The position numbers and the translations under genes are program-made. Under the pieces are notes generated by a model, which was given only the letters and a program-made list of their open reading frames with translations, was not told the DNA's origin and did no database searches. Positions 1-9,178 of a stretch of DNA of 64,000 nucleotides are shown one piece after another. This DNA comes from Gammaproteobacteria bacterium (GTDB lineage: Bacteria > Pseudomonadota > Gammaproteobacteria > Pseudomonadales > Azotimanducaceae). The stretch is taken from NCBI GenBank assembly GCA_026706665.1, contig JAPOYI010000109.1, forward strand, positions 1-64,000, in the 5' to 3' direction. Numbering within the stretch: the first letter of the stretch is position 1; each line of letters opens with the position of its first letter.

Positions 1-1342
1 AGAAGGTCAGACGGTCGTCGCGAAATTCCGCCAGGGCCAGGGCACCAACATCGCGCGCATTGGATTTGTTCGGTACCCAGCCGGCGACAACGAAATCTCC
101 GGTCCGAACGCCCCGCACCTTGATCCAGTCGTGGGATCTCCCACTCCTGTAGGGGCTGTCGGCACGTTTGCCCACCACCCCCTCGATGCCAAGCGTGCGC
201 ATCGAGCGATAGGCGTTGACCCCGAACCGGTCAATGTGGTCCGAGTACCGGATCGGGCCAGCCGACGGCAGCATCGCCCGAAGCAATGCCTTGCGTTTGA
301 GCAAACCCACGTCGCGGAGGTCTCGTTCGAGCGCCTGCGGCAGGTCGAAGGCGTAGTGCACGGCGGGGAGATCCAGGGCAGGGGTGGCGGATATGCCGGA
401 CGCGCTGCGTCCCCGGCGCTGCAGGAGCGAGAAACTCGGCACGCCACGCTCATCGAGCACAACCGCCTCACCATCGATGACGAACTGCGCGTAAGGCAGC
501 CGTGCCGCCGCTCTTGCGATCTCGGGAAAGCTGTCGGTGAGGTCCTTCCCGTTGCGCGAACGGAGCGTCACTTCGCTGTCGGACTTCTCGATCAGCACGC
601 GGTAACCGTCGTACTTGATCTCGAATACCCAGCCTTCCCGATCAAAGGCTTCGCCGGGTTGTGCGAGCATCGGGTCGACCTGGAAGATGCCGGGTTTTGG
701 AGGGCGCGGATCGATGCGGCCCAGCCGGCGCGCAAGCCGACTCGAGAGTCTTCCCGGGTCCGGCATGTCCTCGAGTGTCAGGCCGGAGTACACGGAATCG
801 TCGTGGGGCATCGCCGCCCCCGCCCATTGGTCCCGCTCCTTGATCAGCAGCCACTCCTTGCCCGCGCCCTTTCCGTCCGCTGCGCCCCTGCCCTTCATGC
901 GTACGAGTGTCCATCGGCCGCGGAGTTTGTGGCCCCGCAGTTCGAAGAGCAGCTTGCCTTCCTCGAAGCCTTCCGCGAAAGGTGTCAGCTCCACGTAGTC
1001 GCCGCAGTCCCAGACGATGACGTAGCCGGCACCGTAGTTGCCTTCGGGTATTTGGCCCTCGAAGTCCGCATAGTCGAGGGGGTGGTCCTCGACCAGCGCC
1101 GCAAACCGCTTGTCTTCGGGATCGGTGGATGGGCCCTTCGGCACGGCCCAGGAGCGCAGGACCCCGTCCACCTCGAGCCGGAAGTCCCAGTGCAGCCGGG
1201 TGGCAGCATGCTGCTGAATGACAAACGACCGGCGCGCACCCGTGGCAGGCGCACGCGTCACGCGCTCGGCAAAGGGCTCGGGTGTCGATCCGGCCGTGCG
1301 TTTACGCCGGTAACTGGCGAGATTGTCCCGTGTTGAGGGCAT
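1..1342 (-). CDS. ligD: ATP-dependent DNA ligase LigD, 5' part (PE and ligase domains), runs off left edge
   Basis: Multifunctional ligase of bacterial non-homologous end joining. The frame is open from ATG 1342 to base 1 (447 codons), with no stop in the window, which is why it is absent from the ORF track. The N-terminus holds the 3'-phosphoesterase domain (about residues 38-160; RLHWDFRLEVDG, then WAVPKGP and DHPLDYADFEG). The ligase domain follows with the nucleotidyl-lysine motif EIKYDGYR (Lys 243), DGEAVV, and EGVVGKRADSPY further on. The visible end (DFVVAGW, GALALAEF) is the start of the ligase OB fold. The PE-ligase order suggests the Pseudomonas layout with a polymerase domain after the ligase, which lies outside the window. 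It is divergent from ku, with start codons 45 bp apart. Identification is firm; the polymerase domain is only expected. Confidence 0.95.
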   Translation of the reverse strand, partial: MPSTRDNLASYRRKRTAGSTPEPFAERVTRAPATGARRSFVIQQHAATRLHWDFRLEVDGVLRSWAVPKGPSTDPEDKRFAALVEDHPLDYADFEGQIPEGNYGAGYVIVWDCGDYVELTPFAEGFEEGKLLFELRGHKLRGRWTLVRMKGRGAADGKGAGKEWLLIKERDQWAGAAMPHDDSVYSGLTLEDMPDPGRLSSRLARRLGRIDPRPPKPGIFQVDPMLAQPGEAFDREGWVFEIKYDGYRVLIEKSDSEVTLRSRNGKDLTDSFPEIARAAARLPYAQFVIDGEAVVLDERGVPSFSLLQRRGRSASGISATPALDLPAVHYAFDLPQALERDLRDVGLLKRKALLRAMLPSAGPIRYSDHIDRFGVNAYRSMRTLGIEGVVGKRADSPYRSGRSHDWIKVRGVRTGDFVVAGWVPNKSNARDVGALALAEFRDDRLTF

Positions 1343-1379
1343 ATGAGAGCTGCGCTATAGTCTCCAAAACATTGTGGAG
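1333..1379 (+). promoter_or_regulatory. Candidate sigma70 promoter of ku, with dyad over the start region
   Basis: TTGAGG (1333-1338), a 17-bp spacer and TATAGT (1356-1361) make a good sigma70-like promoter pointing at ku. The -35 element overlaps the ligD start region, so the two genes probably share control. An inverted repeat CTCCA-N8-TGGAG (1362-1379) follows, and its right arm contains the ku Shine-Dalgarno GGAG (1376-1379). It could be an operator or simply chance. Found by eye only. Confidence 0.55.
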
Positions 1380-1387
1380 TGCGTCAG

Positions 1388-2272
1388 ATGGTCGCGCGTC
1401 CCATTGGTTCTGCCACCATTTCCTTCGGTCTGGTTTCCATCCCCGTCAAACTCTATTCGACGGTGGACAGCACCAGGACAATCCGTTTCAACTACCTGAG
1501 CGACGATGGCGAACAGGTGTCGAGAGTCAGGCAGCAGTATATCCGTGCGACTGACGGGGAGGTAGTTCAGCGCAGCGAACTGATCCAGGGCTACGAGTTC
1601 ACCAAGGGTCAGTACGTGACGTTTACCGCCGAAGAACTGAAGGCGCTCCACGTGGAGGCGACGAATGCGATCGAGATTGCCGAGTTCATCCCGCTGTCCG
1701 ACGTGGAGCGCATCTACATCGATCACGTCTACTACCTCGGACCGGATACCGGCGCCGCGCGCTCCTATCACCTCCTGAGGCAGGCATTGCAGACGACAGG
1801 CCGTGCCGCGCTGGCGAATTTCGCGAAGCGGGGCCGCAGCCATCTCGTGCTGGTGCGCCCCATGGGCGACGGACTTGTGCTGGAGCAGCTCAAGTACCAG
1901 GACGAGTTACGCACGTTCGAGGACGTTCCGCTTGACTCGGTGGAGGTCGCCGAGGGAGAACTGGACCTTGCCATTCAGATCATTGAGCAGCGCACGAACG
2001 AGGCTTTCGAGCCGGACAGGTTCGAAGATGCCGTCCGCGCTCACATGCTGGACCTGATCCAGCGCAAGGTCGAGGGCAAGGAAGTCTCGGTTGCGCCGGA
2101 AGAACGCCCCGAAACGAAGATCATCGACCTGATGGAGGCGCTGAAGGCATCGGTCAGCGCCGACGGCGATGCCAAGCCCGCGAAGCGCGCCGCGCGTCGA
2201 ACGAGCGCCGCTGCGGACGGGGCGGGTCGCGAAACGAAGACGAGGCGTCGCCCGAAAACAGCGAAAGCATAG
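1388..2272 (+). CDS. ku: Ku family DNA end-binding protein
   Basis: Homodimeric ring protein that binds broken DNA ends and recruits LigD. The product is 294 aa, typical for bacterial Ku, and starts with the usual MVARPIGSATISFGLVSIPV, followed by SDVERIYIDHVYYLGPD and LVLVRPMGDGLVLEQL. The C-terminal tail (AKPAKRAARR, TKTRRRPKTAK) is Lys/Arg-rich, as in extended bacterial Ku proteins, and probably binds DNA. ATG 1388 was chosen over the track's GTG 1379: GGAG lies 8 nt upstream and the Ku N-terminal motif begins there. It is divergent from ligD, completing a two-component NHEJ system. Confidence 0.96.
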   Translation: MVARPIGSATISFGLVSIPVKLYSTVDSTRTIRFNYLSDDGEQVSRVRQQYIRATDGEVVQRSELIQGYEFTKGQYVTFTAEELKALHVEATNAIEIAEFIPLSDVERIYIDHVYYLGPDTGAARSYHLLRQALQTTGRAALANFAKRGRSHLVLVRPMGDGLVLEQLKYQDELRTFEDVPLDSVEVAEGELDLAIQIIEQRTNEAFEPDRFEDAVRAHMLDLIQRKVEGKEVSVAPEERPETKIIDLMEALKASVSADGDAKPAKRAARRTSAAADGAGRETKTRRRPKTAKA

Positions 2273-2296
2273 GCACCTGGGCAACAGCCGTACCGG

Positions 2297-3154
2297 ATGG
2301 CAGCAGTGGACAATAACGGGTCGGCGGCCGGATATACCACGGGAGAGGTCGTGGGCTTGATCGGCCTCACCCACGGCCAGGTGCGGCAGTACGTCAAGCG
2401 CGGCATCGTCGAACCAAGGCGGGGCGGCCGGCGCGAGTACCGGTTCTCCTTTCAGGACGTCGTGCTGTTGCGCACGGCCAAGGGGCTGCTCGACGACAAG
2501 GTCCCGGCCCGCAAGGCGATCTCGGCGCTCACCAAGCTCAAGGGCCGGTTGCCGAAGGCGACTCCGCTCGCATCCCTGCGCATATTCGCGGACGGCAAGG
2601 ACGTGGTGGTGCGCGCCGAAAAAGAACTGTGGGATGCGGAGTCCGGGCAGGGCCACCTGGATTTCGGCACACCGGCTGCGGTGGACGTATCGGGCGAAGT
2701 GGCGCGCATTGCCGATCGGGAACCGGGTGATCTTGCGGACCTCGAGGAGTTGGGCAGCCACGAGTGGTACAACCTGGGGCTGGACTACGAAGACTCCGAT
2801 GTCCAGAAGGCGAAGGAAGCCTACGCCCGCGCCATAGCCCTCAGTCCGGACAATGCGGATGCGCATGTCAACCTGGGCAGGCTGTTTCAGTTGGACGGCG
2901 ATCTCAAGCGGGCGAGGCGCCACTATCGCCTGGCACTCGATGCCTCCCCCGGGCACGAGCTTGCGATCTACAACACGGGTACCGTGTTTGATGAGCTGGA
3001 AGAACTGTCAACGGCGGCCAGGTACTACCACCGCGCGCCCGCCGTGCCCGATGCCCACTACAACCTCGCGCGGATCTTCGAATTGCGGGGTGACGAGGTT
3101 TCCTCCCTGCGCCACCTGCGAATCTACCGCCAACTCCTCGAAGAAAAGACCTGA
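2297..3154 (+). CDS. MerR-type HTH protein with C-terminal TPR repeats
   Basis: The 285-aa protein joins an N-terminal MerR-like winged helix (about residues 12-75; YTTGEVVGLIGLTHGQVRQY, then VEPRRGGRREYRFSFQDVVLL) to a C-terminal set of tetratricopeptide repeats (about 155-275; WYNLGLDYEDSDVQKAKEAY, HVNLGRLFQLDGDLKRARRH, HYNLARIFELRGD). A linker of about 80 residues lies between. It starts only 24 bp after ku on the same strand, so co-transcription is likely. The HTH suggests DNA binding and the TPR a protein-partner surface. No effector-binding domain of classical MerR type is visible. A role with Ku/LigD is inferred from position only. Confidence 0.8.
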   Translation: MAAVDNNGSAAGYTTGEVVGLIGLTHGQVRQYVKRGIVEPRRGGRREYRFSFQDVVLLRTAKGLLDDKVPARKAISALTKLKGRLPKATPLASLRIFADGKDVVVRAEKELWDAESGQGHLDFGTPAAVDVSGEVARIADREPGDLADLEELGSHEWYNLGLDYEDSDVQKAKEAYARAIALSPDNADAHVNLGRLFQLDGDLKRARRHYRLALDASPGHELAIYNTGTVFDELEELSTAARYYHRAPAVPDAHYNLARIFELRGDEVSSLRHLRIYRQLLEEKT

Positions 3155-3200
3155 CGCGGTCAGACGTCGGAACACCGACGATTGCAGCGGAACGGGCCGC

Positions 3201-3950
3201 TCAGAAGTATCCTTCGCGCGCGTACCTCGTCCACGGTTCCCTCTCGCCGACACCGTAGCCTCGCAGCAATCCCTGCTTCAGCCACTCGCGAAAGTCGGGG
3301 TGGGCGTCGAGTGCGGTGACCCGGTCGAGGGCGTCCAGCCATGGGTTCGGATCGAATTCAACCTGGCGGTGGTGAAATACCCCGTCTTCGAAGACGCCGT
3401 AGCAGGCCAGCAGGTTGCCGCAGCGATTCTGTCCAACGCTGCCGGGATTGATGAATTCCCGTCCCTCTAGTGTGCGCCTGAACTGGACGTGTGAATGACC
3501 GAATAGCACGTACGGGCAGTCACTGCCGTCCGCCAATTGAACCAGAGCTTCGTCCGGCGAATCCGGCAGGGCGCGACGGAGCGCTCCCGGGAGGTTCCCG
3601 TGCCGCAGGCACATCCTGATTCCGTTCACCTCGTAATCCCCGCCCGGCCGCAGGTTGCGCAGGTATTCGAAGCCGGCGGGATCGAAGACATCGAAGGTCC
3701 ATTCGTACAATGCTCGCCAGTGTCCTGGCAAGGCGGTGACCCGTTCCGGTTTCAACATCTCCGCGTCGTGGTTGCCCATGATGGCGATACCGGGCAGTCC
3801 CTGCAGCAGCGCCATGGTTTCGTTGGGCTGCGGACCCGGAAGGATGGAGTCACCCAGGAAGACCGTCGTGTCCATGTCGCGCTCCTGGTCGAGAACGGCG
3901 GACAGCGCTTCGGCGTTCCCATGGACGTCGGAGATGACCAGTATTTTCAT
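3201..3950 (-). CDS. YfcE-like metallophosphoesterase
   Basis: Calcineurin-like phosphoesterase of 249 aa with the complete two-metal site: DVHGN near the N-terminus (MKILVISDVHGN), GDSILPG, GNHDAEML, and GHSHVQF plus NPGSVGQNR towards the C-terminus. The track start at 3971 adds seven residues (MCRQATR) that the family does not need; ATG 3950 begins directly with the first beta strand and is preferred. It belongs to the small cytosolic YfcE/MJ0936 type, whose physiological substrates are mostly unknown. Transcribed convergently with the MerR/TPR gene and divergently from the TonB receptor. Confidence 0.88.
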   Translation of the reverse strand: MKILVISDVHGNAEALSAVLDQERDMDTTVFLGDSILPGPQPNETMALLQGLPGIAIMGNHDAEMLKPERVTALPGHWRALYEWTFDVFDPAGFEYLRNLRPGGDYEVNGIRMCLRHGNLPGALRRALPDSPDEALVQLADGSDCPYVLFGHSHVQFRRTLEGREFINPGSVGQNRCGNLLACYGVFEDGVFHHRQVEFDPNPWLDALDRVTALDAHPDFREWLKQGLLRGYGVGEREPWTRYAREGYF

Positions 3951-4106
3951 GCGCGTCGCCTGGCGACACATGCGGAACGCATTGGATCGCTTGCACTTCG
4001 TTTGGACGTATTAGACTTCGCATTGTAGGGGATTCGGGAGCGACTTGGAGTCCCGCGTCAACCGCTTCCGTTTCGCCTTGTTTCGGGAGCAACGAAGGTG
4101 AATTCC

Positions 4107-6941
4107 ATGAACCAGACGATCAGGAGAATCTCGCGCCCCGGAAGGGCGATGGTGCCGGATGTCGGCGGATTCCTCATCGTGACATTGTGTCTGACGTTGC
4201 CCGTGCCGCAGTCGGCCTTCGCACAGGAGAGCGGGCCCGCGATCGAGGAGATCGTCGTTACCGGTTCGCGGATTCCGCGCGCCGACCTGGACGGCGTGGC
4301 GCCGGTGGCGACGTATTCGTCGGAAGATATCGACCGTTCCGGCGCGACGTCGATCGGCCAGTTGTTGCGGGAGATACCTTCCGTCGCCGGGGGCGCGCAG
4401 ACGACGCAAGTCAACAACGGCGGCGGCGGGGTCATGCAGATTTCGCTGCGCGGCATAGGCGCGGTGCGCACCCTTGTCCTCCTCAACGGCCGGCGGATCG
4501 TGGCCAGTGTGGACGAGGGCGCGAACGGCCTGGCGGTCGATCTCAACACGATCCCCACGTCTGTCATCGAGAGGGTCGAGGTCCTGAAGGACGGCGCGTC
4601 GGCGGTCTATGGCTCGGATGCCGTGGCAGGCGTTGTCAACATCATCACCAGGAAGCAGTTCGAAGGGTTCGAGTTGAGCGCGTACGCCGGGGACTCGACG
4701 AGAGGCGGCGGCGCCCGGCAACAGGTCGACCTGACTGTCGGAGGTCCCGGGAACTCCGTCTTCATAGCCTCCTTTACCGACGAAGAGGAAATCGAGGTCA
4801 CCGGTCGCGAGTGGGCTCAGACGCCGCTCTTCTATGCCGCCGGCGAGATTATTTTTCTGGGCAGCTCGGCTCCGCCATGGGGCCGTTACCGCAACTTTGC
4901 CGAAGAAGCGGCGGGCCGCGACTGCAACGGAGACGGCGCACTCGACGGAAACTGCGACGTGACGCTCGGACCGGAGTACGGAGACTTCCGCAGGTTCGAC
5001 TATTTTGGGGGTGACTCCTATAACTACGCGCCGTCCAACTACCAGCGGCAACCGAATTCGCGGGCGTCATTTTCCTTTTTTGGCGAAAGCGAACTCGACG
5101 AACTGCCGGAGGGTCTTCTCGGAGATCTGTCCGGCTATCTCGAAGCGACGTACATAATGCGTTCGTCCGAAGCAAAGCTGGCGGAAGTTCCGCTCGCACC
5201 GCTGGCGTTCTTCGGCCATCCCGCGCCATATTCGAAAGACAATTTCTACAATCCGTTTGGTGCCGACATTCCCGACTGGCGGCGACGCATGGTCGAGGGA
5301 GGTTCACGTACTGAGCCCAACGAAGAGGACACCGCGAGGCTCCTGGTCGGTCTCCTCGGAGAGTGGTTCGAGGGCCCGCTCGCTGGCTGGTCATGGGAAG
5401 GTCACGCGTCCTATGGCGAGTCGAAACGCGCGTCCCGATTCGGGCACATTTACGATCTTGAACGTGTCGCCAACGCGGTGGGCCCAACCATCGGCGATTC
5501 ACCAGGCAATTTGCGGTGCGCCAACGACACCGGGAATTGCGTGCCTTTGAGTACTTTTGGACAAGACAGCGTCACCCAGGAGATGCTCGACTACCTGACG
5601 TTCACAACCGACGAGACTTTCGGCATGGACCAGCGAATGCTGGCCGTCTCGTTGACGACGCCGGCCTTGTTCCAGGTGCCTGCGGGTGCCGTCGGTGCAG
5701 CCTTCGGACTCGAGTACCGGGACGAGTTCGCATTCGACATGCCAGACCCCAGGGTCGCTGCGTTGGGAGATGCGGCGACCGGTACGCCGCGTCAGCCCAC
5801 ATCGGGCGGTTATGACGTCACCGAAGCGTACCTGGAAATCGTGCTGCCGTTGCTGGCAGACCAACCCTTGGCGGAGCTTGTAGAGGTGGAGGCGGCGGTC
5901 CGGTTTTCGGACTACAGCGCCTTCGGCGCGACGACCAACCCCAAGATCGGCTTGCGATGGCGGTTGGGCGGCGATGTCGTTGCGCGTGGTAGCTTCTCTA
6001 CAGCGTTCCGCGCTCCGAATGTCGGCGAACTTTTCGGCGGTGCAGGATCCTCTTTCCCGTCGCTGTCGGATCCCTGCTCCGGGGGGCGTATGGGCGGTAA
6101 CGTGTGCATGGACCCGCGCGTTCCCGACCAGGGTTTCGAGATTATAAGCACGCAGATCCGGACTCGCGTGGGCGGCAACCCGGACCTCACGCCGGAAGAG
6201 GCGGATATCTTCACCGTCGGCATGGTATGGACGCCCGAGACAGGGCTTGCGGGCTTGTCCCTCGCGCTCGATTACTACGACTACGAACTCGTCGATGCGA
6301 TCGGAGGCCTGGGCGCGGACTTCATTCTCAACGCCTGCGCGATGCGGGGCGAACTGTGCGACAGGATCGAACGCTTCGCGGACGGCAACGTGCGGCAACT
6401 GGACAACCGGACCGCGAACGCGGCGGGGCTGGACTCGTCCGGCATAGACTTGGCACTCGCGTATCAGGGCCTCCCGCTGCCCGCGGGCGAGCTGGATTTT
6501 CGGCTGGACCTCACGCGCATACTCGCGCATGACGTCATTCAGCCGGACGGCACCGTGATCGAGCATGCACGGTGGTTCCGCGATGACCAGGATGGACACT
6601 TCGGCGAGTGGAAATACTCCTTGGGGTTGGCCTACATCTTCAATGACAACCTCGACATCTCCTGGGACATTCGGTTTATCGACGATGTCATGGAAGAGTA
6701 CGAAGACCAGTTCACCGGGGACGTCCTGGAACGCACCTTGGAAGGCGCCGTCTACCACGACCTGCAGGCGAACTGGCGGTTCGATGCATGGCGGGGCAGG
6801 TCGATGCTGACCGTCGGCGTCGACAACGTTCTCGACGACGACCCGTCCTTCTCGCTGGACGGGTTCAACGACAATACCGACGTGCGGACCTTCGATACGG
6901 TGGGACGTTTTGTGTACGGGAGGGTACGCTTCCAGATGTAG
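4107..6941 (+). CDS. TonB-dependent outer-membrane receptor
   Basis: Outer-membrane active transporter of 944 aa. It has a signal peptide (hydrophobic GGFLIVTLCLTLP, cleavage after SAFA), a TonB box region (IEEIVVTGSRIPR), a plug domain (SIGQLLREIPSV, ISLRGIGAVRTLVLLNGRR, VEVLKDGASAVYGSDAVAGV) and a long beta barrel ending FVYGRVRFQM with the terminal aromatic pattern. ATG 4107 was chosen over GTG 4098 because GAAGG lies 8 nt upstream. The substrate cannot be read from sequence. The downstream amino-acid enzyme and MFS carrier suggest uptake of a small organic nutrient or peptide rather than iron, but this is inference. Confidence 0.94.
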   Translation: MNQTIRRISRPGRAMVPDVGGFLIVTLCLTLPVPQSAFAQESGPAIEEIVVTGSRIPRADLDGVAPVATYSSEDIDRSGATSIGQLLREIPSVAGGAQTTQVNNGGGGVMQISLRGIGAVRTLVLLNGRRIVASVDEGANGLAVDLNTIPTSVIERVEVLKDGASAVYGSDAVAGVVNIITRKQFEGFELSAYAGDSTRGGGARQQVDLTVGGPGNSVFIASFTDEEEIEVTGREWAQTPLFYAAGEIIFLGSSAPPWGRYRNFAEEAAGRDCNGDGALDGNCDVTLGPEYGDFRRFDYFGGDSYNYAPSNYQRQPNSRASFSFFGESELDELPEGLLGDLSGYLEATYIMRSSEAKLAEVPLAPLAFFGHPAPYSKDNFYNPFGADIPDWRRRMVEGGSRTEPNEEDTARLLVGLLGEWFEGPLAGWSWEGHASYGESKRASRFGHIYDLERVANAVGPTIGDSPGNLRCANDTGNCVPLSTFGQDSVTQEMLDYLTFTTDETFGMDQRMLAVSLTTPALFQVPAGAVGAAFGLEYRDEFAFDMPDPRVAALGDAATGTPRQPTSGGYDVTEAYLEIVLPLLADQPLAELVEVEAAVRFSDYSAFGATTNPKIGLRWRLGGDVVARGSFSTAFRAPNVGELFGGAGSSFPSLSDPCSGGRMGGNVCMDPRVPDQGFEIISTQIRTRVGGNPDLTPEEADIFTVGMVWTPETGLAGLSLALDYYDYELVDAIGGLGADFILNACAMRGELCDRIERFADGNVRQLDNRTANAAGLDSSGIDLALAYQGLPLPAGELDFRLDLTRILAHDVIQPDGTVIEHARWFRDDQDGHFGEWKYSLGLAYIFNDNLDISWDIRFIDDVMEEYEDQFTGDVLERTLEGAVYHDLQANWRFDAWRGRSMLTVGVDNVLDDDPSFSLDGFNDNTDVRTFDTVGRFVYGRVRFQM

Positions 6942-6976
6942 CCCGCGCGGAGGCGGGGCATCGATGCGAATCGTCC

Positions 6977-7945
6977 ATGGAGGATCAGGAACCCGGGCAG
7001 GCCGAACTTCCATCCATGGGCGATGTCCTCGCTGCGGCGGAGCGTATCGGGGGTCACGCTATCCGCACTCCCGTGATCACGTCCTCGACCCTGGACGCCA
7101 TGTTCGGGGCGAGGCTTTTCTTCAAGTGCGAGAACTTCCAGAAGGCCGGGGCGTTCAAGTTCCGAGGCGCCTGCAATGCCGTGTTCTCGCTCTCGGAAGA
7201 CGATGCGCGGCGCGGTGTGGCGACGCACTCGTCGGGCAATCACGGGGCTGCGCTGGCACTTGCGGCGAGGTTGCGCGGCATTCCCTGCCGGGTGGTGATG
7301 CCCCGCAATGCGCCGGACGTCAAGAAGGCCGCGGTGTCGGGCTATGGTGCGAATATCGATTTCTGTGCGCCGACGCTCGCTGCGCGGGAGGAGATGCTCG
7401 AGGACGTTGTCGCCCGAACGAACGTTGCGGTCGTTCACCCCTACGACGACTCGCGCGTCATTGCGGGACAAGGCACCGTGGCGCTGGAACTCATCGACGA
7501 CGTGCCGAATCTCGACCTGGTCCTGACCCCCATCGGTGGCGGCGGTCTCACTGCGGGCGTGGCGCTGGCGGTGAAGTCGCGTTCTCCCGGGACCGGAATG
7601 GTGGCCGTCGAACCTGAAGGAGCGGACGACGCCTGCCGGTCGTTTCGTACCGGGGAACGACTGCCTTCCGTCTCGCCGAAGACCATCGCAGACGGGCTGC
7701 TGACATCGGTCGGCGTGCGCAACTTCGCGCTGATCCAGCGTTGGGTCGACGACATAGTGACTGTCGACGACCCGGCGATAATTCGCGCAATGCGCCTCGT
7801 TTGGGAAAGGATGAAGATCCTCGTGGAACCGTCGGCCGCGGTGCCTCTGGCCGCCCTCGTCCAGAACCGGATCGACGTGCGTGGCAGGCGCGTCGGTATG
7901 GTCCTTTCCGGGGGCAATGTCGACCTGGACAGGTTGCCCTGGTAG
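6977..7945 (+). CDS. PLP-dependent threonine dehydratase / serine racemase family enzyme
   Basis: Fold-type II PLP enzyme of 322 aa. The Schiff-base lysine is Lys 61 in AGAFKFRGA; SSGNHGAALA (residues 85 onwards) is the phosphate/substrate loop; GGGGLTAG near residue 188 binds the PLP phosphate; SGGNVD lies near the C-terminus. There is no C-terminal ACT domain, so it is the short catabolic TdcB / serine racemase type that dehydrates or racemises serine or threonine. It starts 35 bp after the TonB receptor and is followed closely by an MFS gene. ATG 6977 is preferred; ATG 7016 is possible since the conserved part begins there. The exact reaction is open. Confidence 0.88.
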   Translation: MEDQEPGQAELPSMGDVLAAAERIGGHAIRTPVITSSTLDAMFGARLFFKCENFQKAGAFKFRGACNAVFSLSEDDARRGVATHSSGNHGAALALAARLRGIPCRVVMPRNAPDVKKAAVSGYGANIDFCAPTLAAREEMLEDVVARTNVAVVHPYDDSRVIAGQGTVALELIDDVPNLDLVLTPIGGGGLTAGVALAVKSRSPGTGMVAVEPEGADDACRSFRTGERLPSVSPKTIADGLLTSVGVRNFALIQRWVDDIVTVDDPAIIRAMRLVWERMKILVEPSAAVPLAALVQNRIDVRGRRVGMVLSGGNVDLDRLPW

Positions 7946-7951
7946 TCGATC

Positions 7952-9178
7952 TTGCGCCTGGCGGAAACCCTCAACGCGAATGTCGCGATTTTCGCCGTGG
8001 CGCAGGCTGCGGCCGTCACGGGGACCGTGGCCGTGATCACCCTGGGCGGGATCGTGGGCAGCGTCATGGCGCCCGTCCCCGCGCTCACCACGCTGTCCAT
8101 GTCGCTTCTTGTCGTCGGTACCGCCGTATCGACGGTATTCGCCGCCTGGACGATGTCGCGGATCGGCCGCGCGCGCGGATTCGCATTCGGCGCGGGCATG
8201 GGATGCGTCGGCGCCCTCTGCGCCTTTGTGGCAATGATCGAGCAGAGTTTCCTGTTGTTCTGCGGGGCTGCCCTGCTCATGGGCGTTGCCAATGCCTTCG
8301 CGCATCAATACCGTTTCGCGGCGGCGGAAAGCGTCCCTCCGGAATCTGCGGGGTGGGCGGTGTCCATCACCCTCCTGGGTTCGCTGGTGGGAGCCGTCCT
8401 GGGTCCAGAGTTCGCCGCGCGCGGCGAATACTGGACGGGCGGCGCGCGGTTTGCCGGAACATTCCTGGCGGTAGCCGGATGCTACGTGTTCGCCGGCCTG
8501 TTGCTGCTGCGGCTGCGCATGCCGCAGGCATCGCCTGTGGTCCCGGAGAACGTGCCAGGGGTGGCCGCAATCGTCCGGAACCGGATCTTCATCGTCGCGG
8601 TTCTCGGCGGGGCGGTGGGCTATGGCGTGATGTCTTTCATCATGACCGCCACGCCGCTTTCCATGCATGTCGTCGACGGCCACTCGCTCGTCCACACTGC
8701 GGCAGTCATCCAGGCTCACGTGCTGGCGATGTATGCCCCTTCGCTGGCGACGGGCTACCTCATCGGCAGGATCGGCAGCCGCCGCGTGATGATCGCCGGG
8801 GCGGGCGTGCTCTGCATCACGGTGATAGCGGGTTTTGCCGGCCGGGAGGTCATGCACTACGGGGCGTCGATGGTCGCCCTGGGCGTGGGCTGGAACTTCC
8901 TCTACGTCGGCGGCACCACGCTCCTCGGTAGCGCGCACCGCCCCGACGAACGGTATCGCGCCCAGGCGATCAACGACGCCACCGTGTTCGGCATCTCGGC
9001 CGCTGGCTCGCTCTCCGCGGGCGCCGTGATGCAGTTTTTCGGCTGGAACGCCGTGCTCGGCACGTCAATCCCGGCGATTGTGATTGCCATCGCGTTACTC
9101 ACCCGGGTTCGACCGGAACCGGGCTTGCATCGCGCTCACCCGCAGCCGAGACCCGGTCGTTCGAGGGGCAGCACCTGA
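7952..9178 (+). CDS. MFS transporter
   Basis: Integral inner-membrane carrier of 408 aa with roughly twelve hydrophobic segments. The cytoplasmic loop between helices 2 and 3 reads SRIGRARGFAFG and its repeat in the second half GRIGSRRVMIAG, as in MFS proteins. It starts at a TTG six bases after the dehydratase/racemase gene; the first ATG inside would delete most of the first helix. The C-terminal tail (about 20 residues, proline- and arginine-rich) overlaps the 3' end of the convergent enolase-superfamily gene by 43 bp. The cargo is unknown; coupling to the neighbouring amino-acid enzyme suggests amino acids or their breakdown products. Confidence 0.88.
   Translation: MRLAETLNANVAIFAVAQAAAVTGTVAVITLGGIVGSVMAPVPALTTLSMSLLVVGTAVSTVFAAWTMSRIGRARGFAFGAGMGCVGALCAFVAMIEQSFLLFCGAALLMGVANAFAHQYRFAAAESVPPESAGWAVSITLLGSLVGAVLGPEFAARGEYWTGGARFAGTFLAVAGCYVFAGLLLLRLRMPQASPVVPENVPGVAAIVRNRIFIVAVLGGAVGYGVMSFIMTATPLSMHVVDGHSLVHTAAVIQAHVLAMYAPSLATGYLIGRIGSRRVMIAGAGVLCITVIAGFAGREVMHYGASMVALGVGWNFLYVGGTTLLGSAHRPDERYRAQAINDATVFGISAAGSLSAGAVMQFFGWNAVLGTSIPAIVIAIALLTRVRPEPGLHRAHPQPRPGRSRGST

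Noticed and set aside
642-914. Apparent frameshift in ligD near 745
   Set aside because: First reading missed two bases; on recheck the frame DPGRLSSRLARRLGRID is continuous and the 90-aa ORF is another frame.
131-1336. 401-aa plus-strand ORF
   Set aside because: Antisense shadow of ligD; the minus frame shows clear LigD motifs and stays open to the window edge.
6752-8938. 728-aa minus-strand ORF
   Set aside because: Arg/His/Pro-rich antisense shadow covering three unrelated plus-strand genes with firm motifs.
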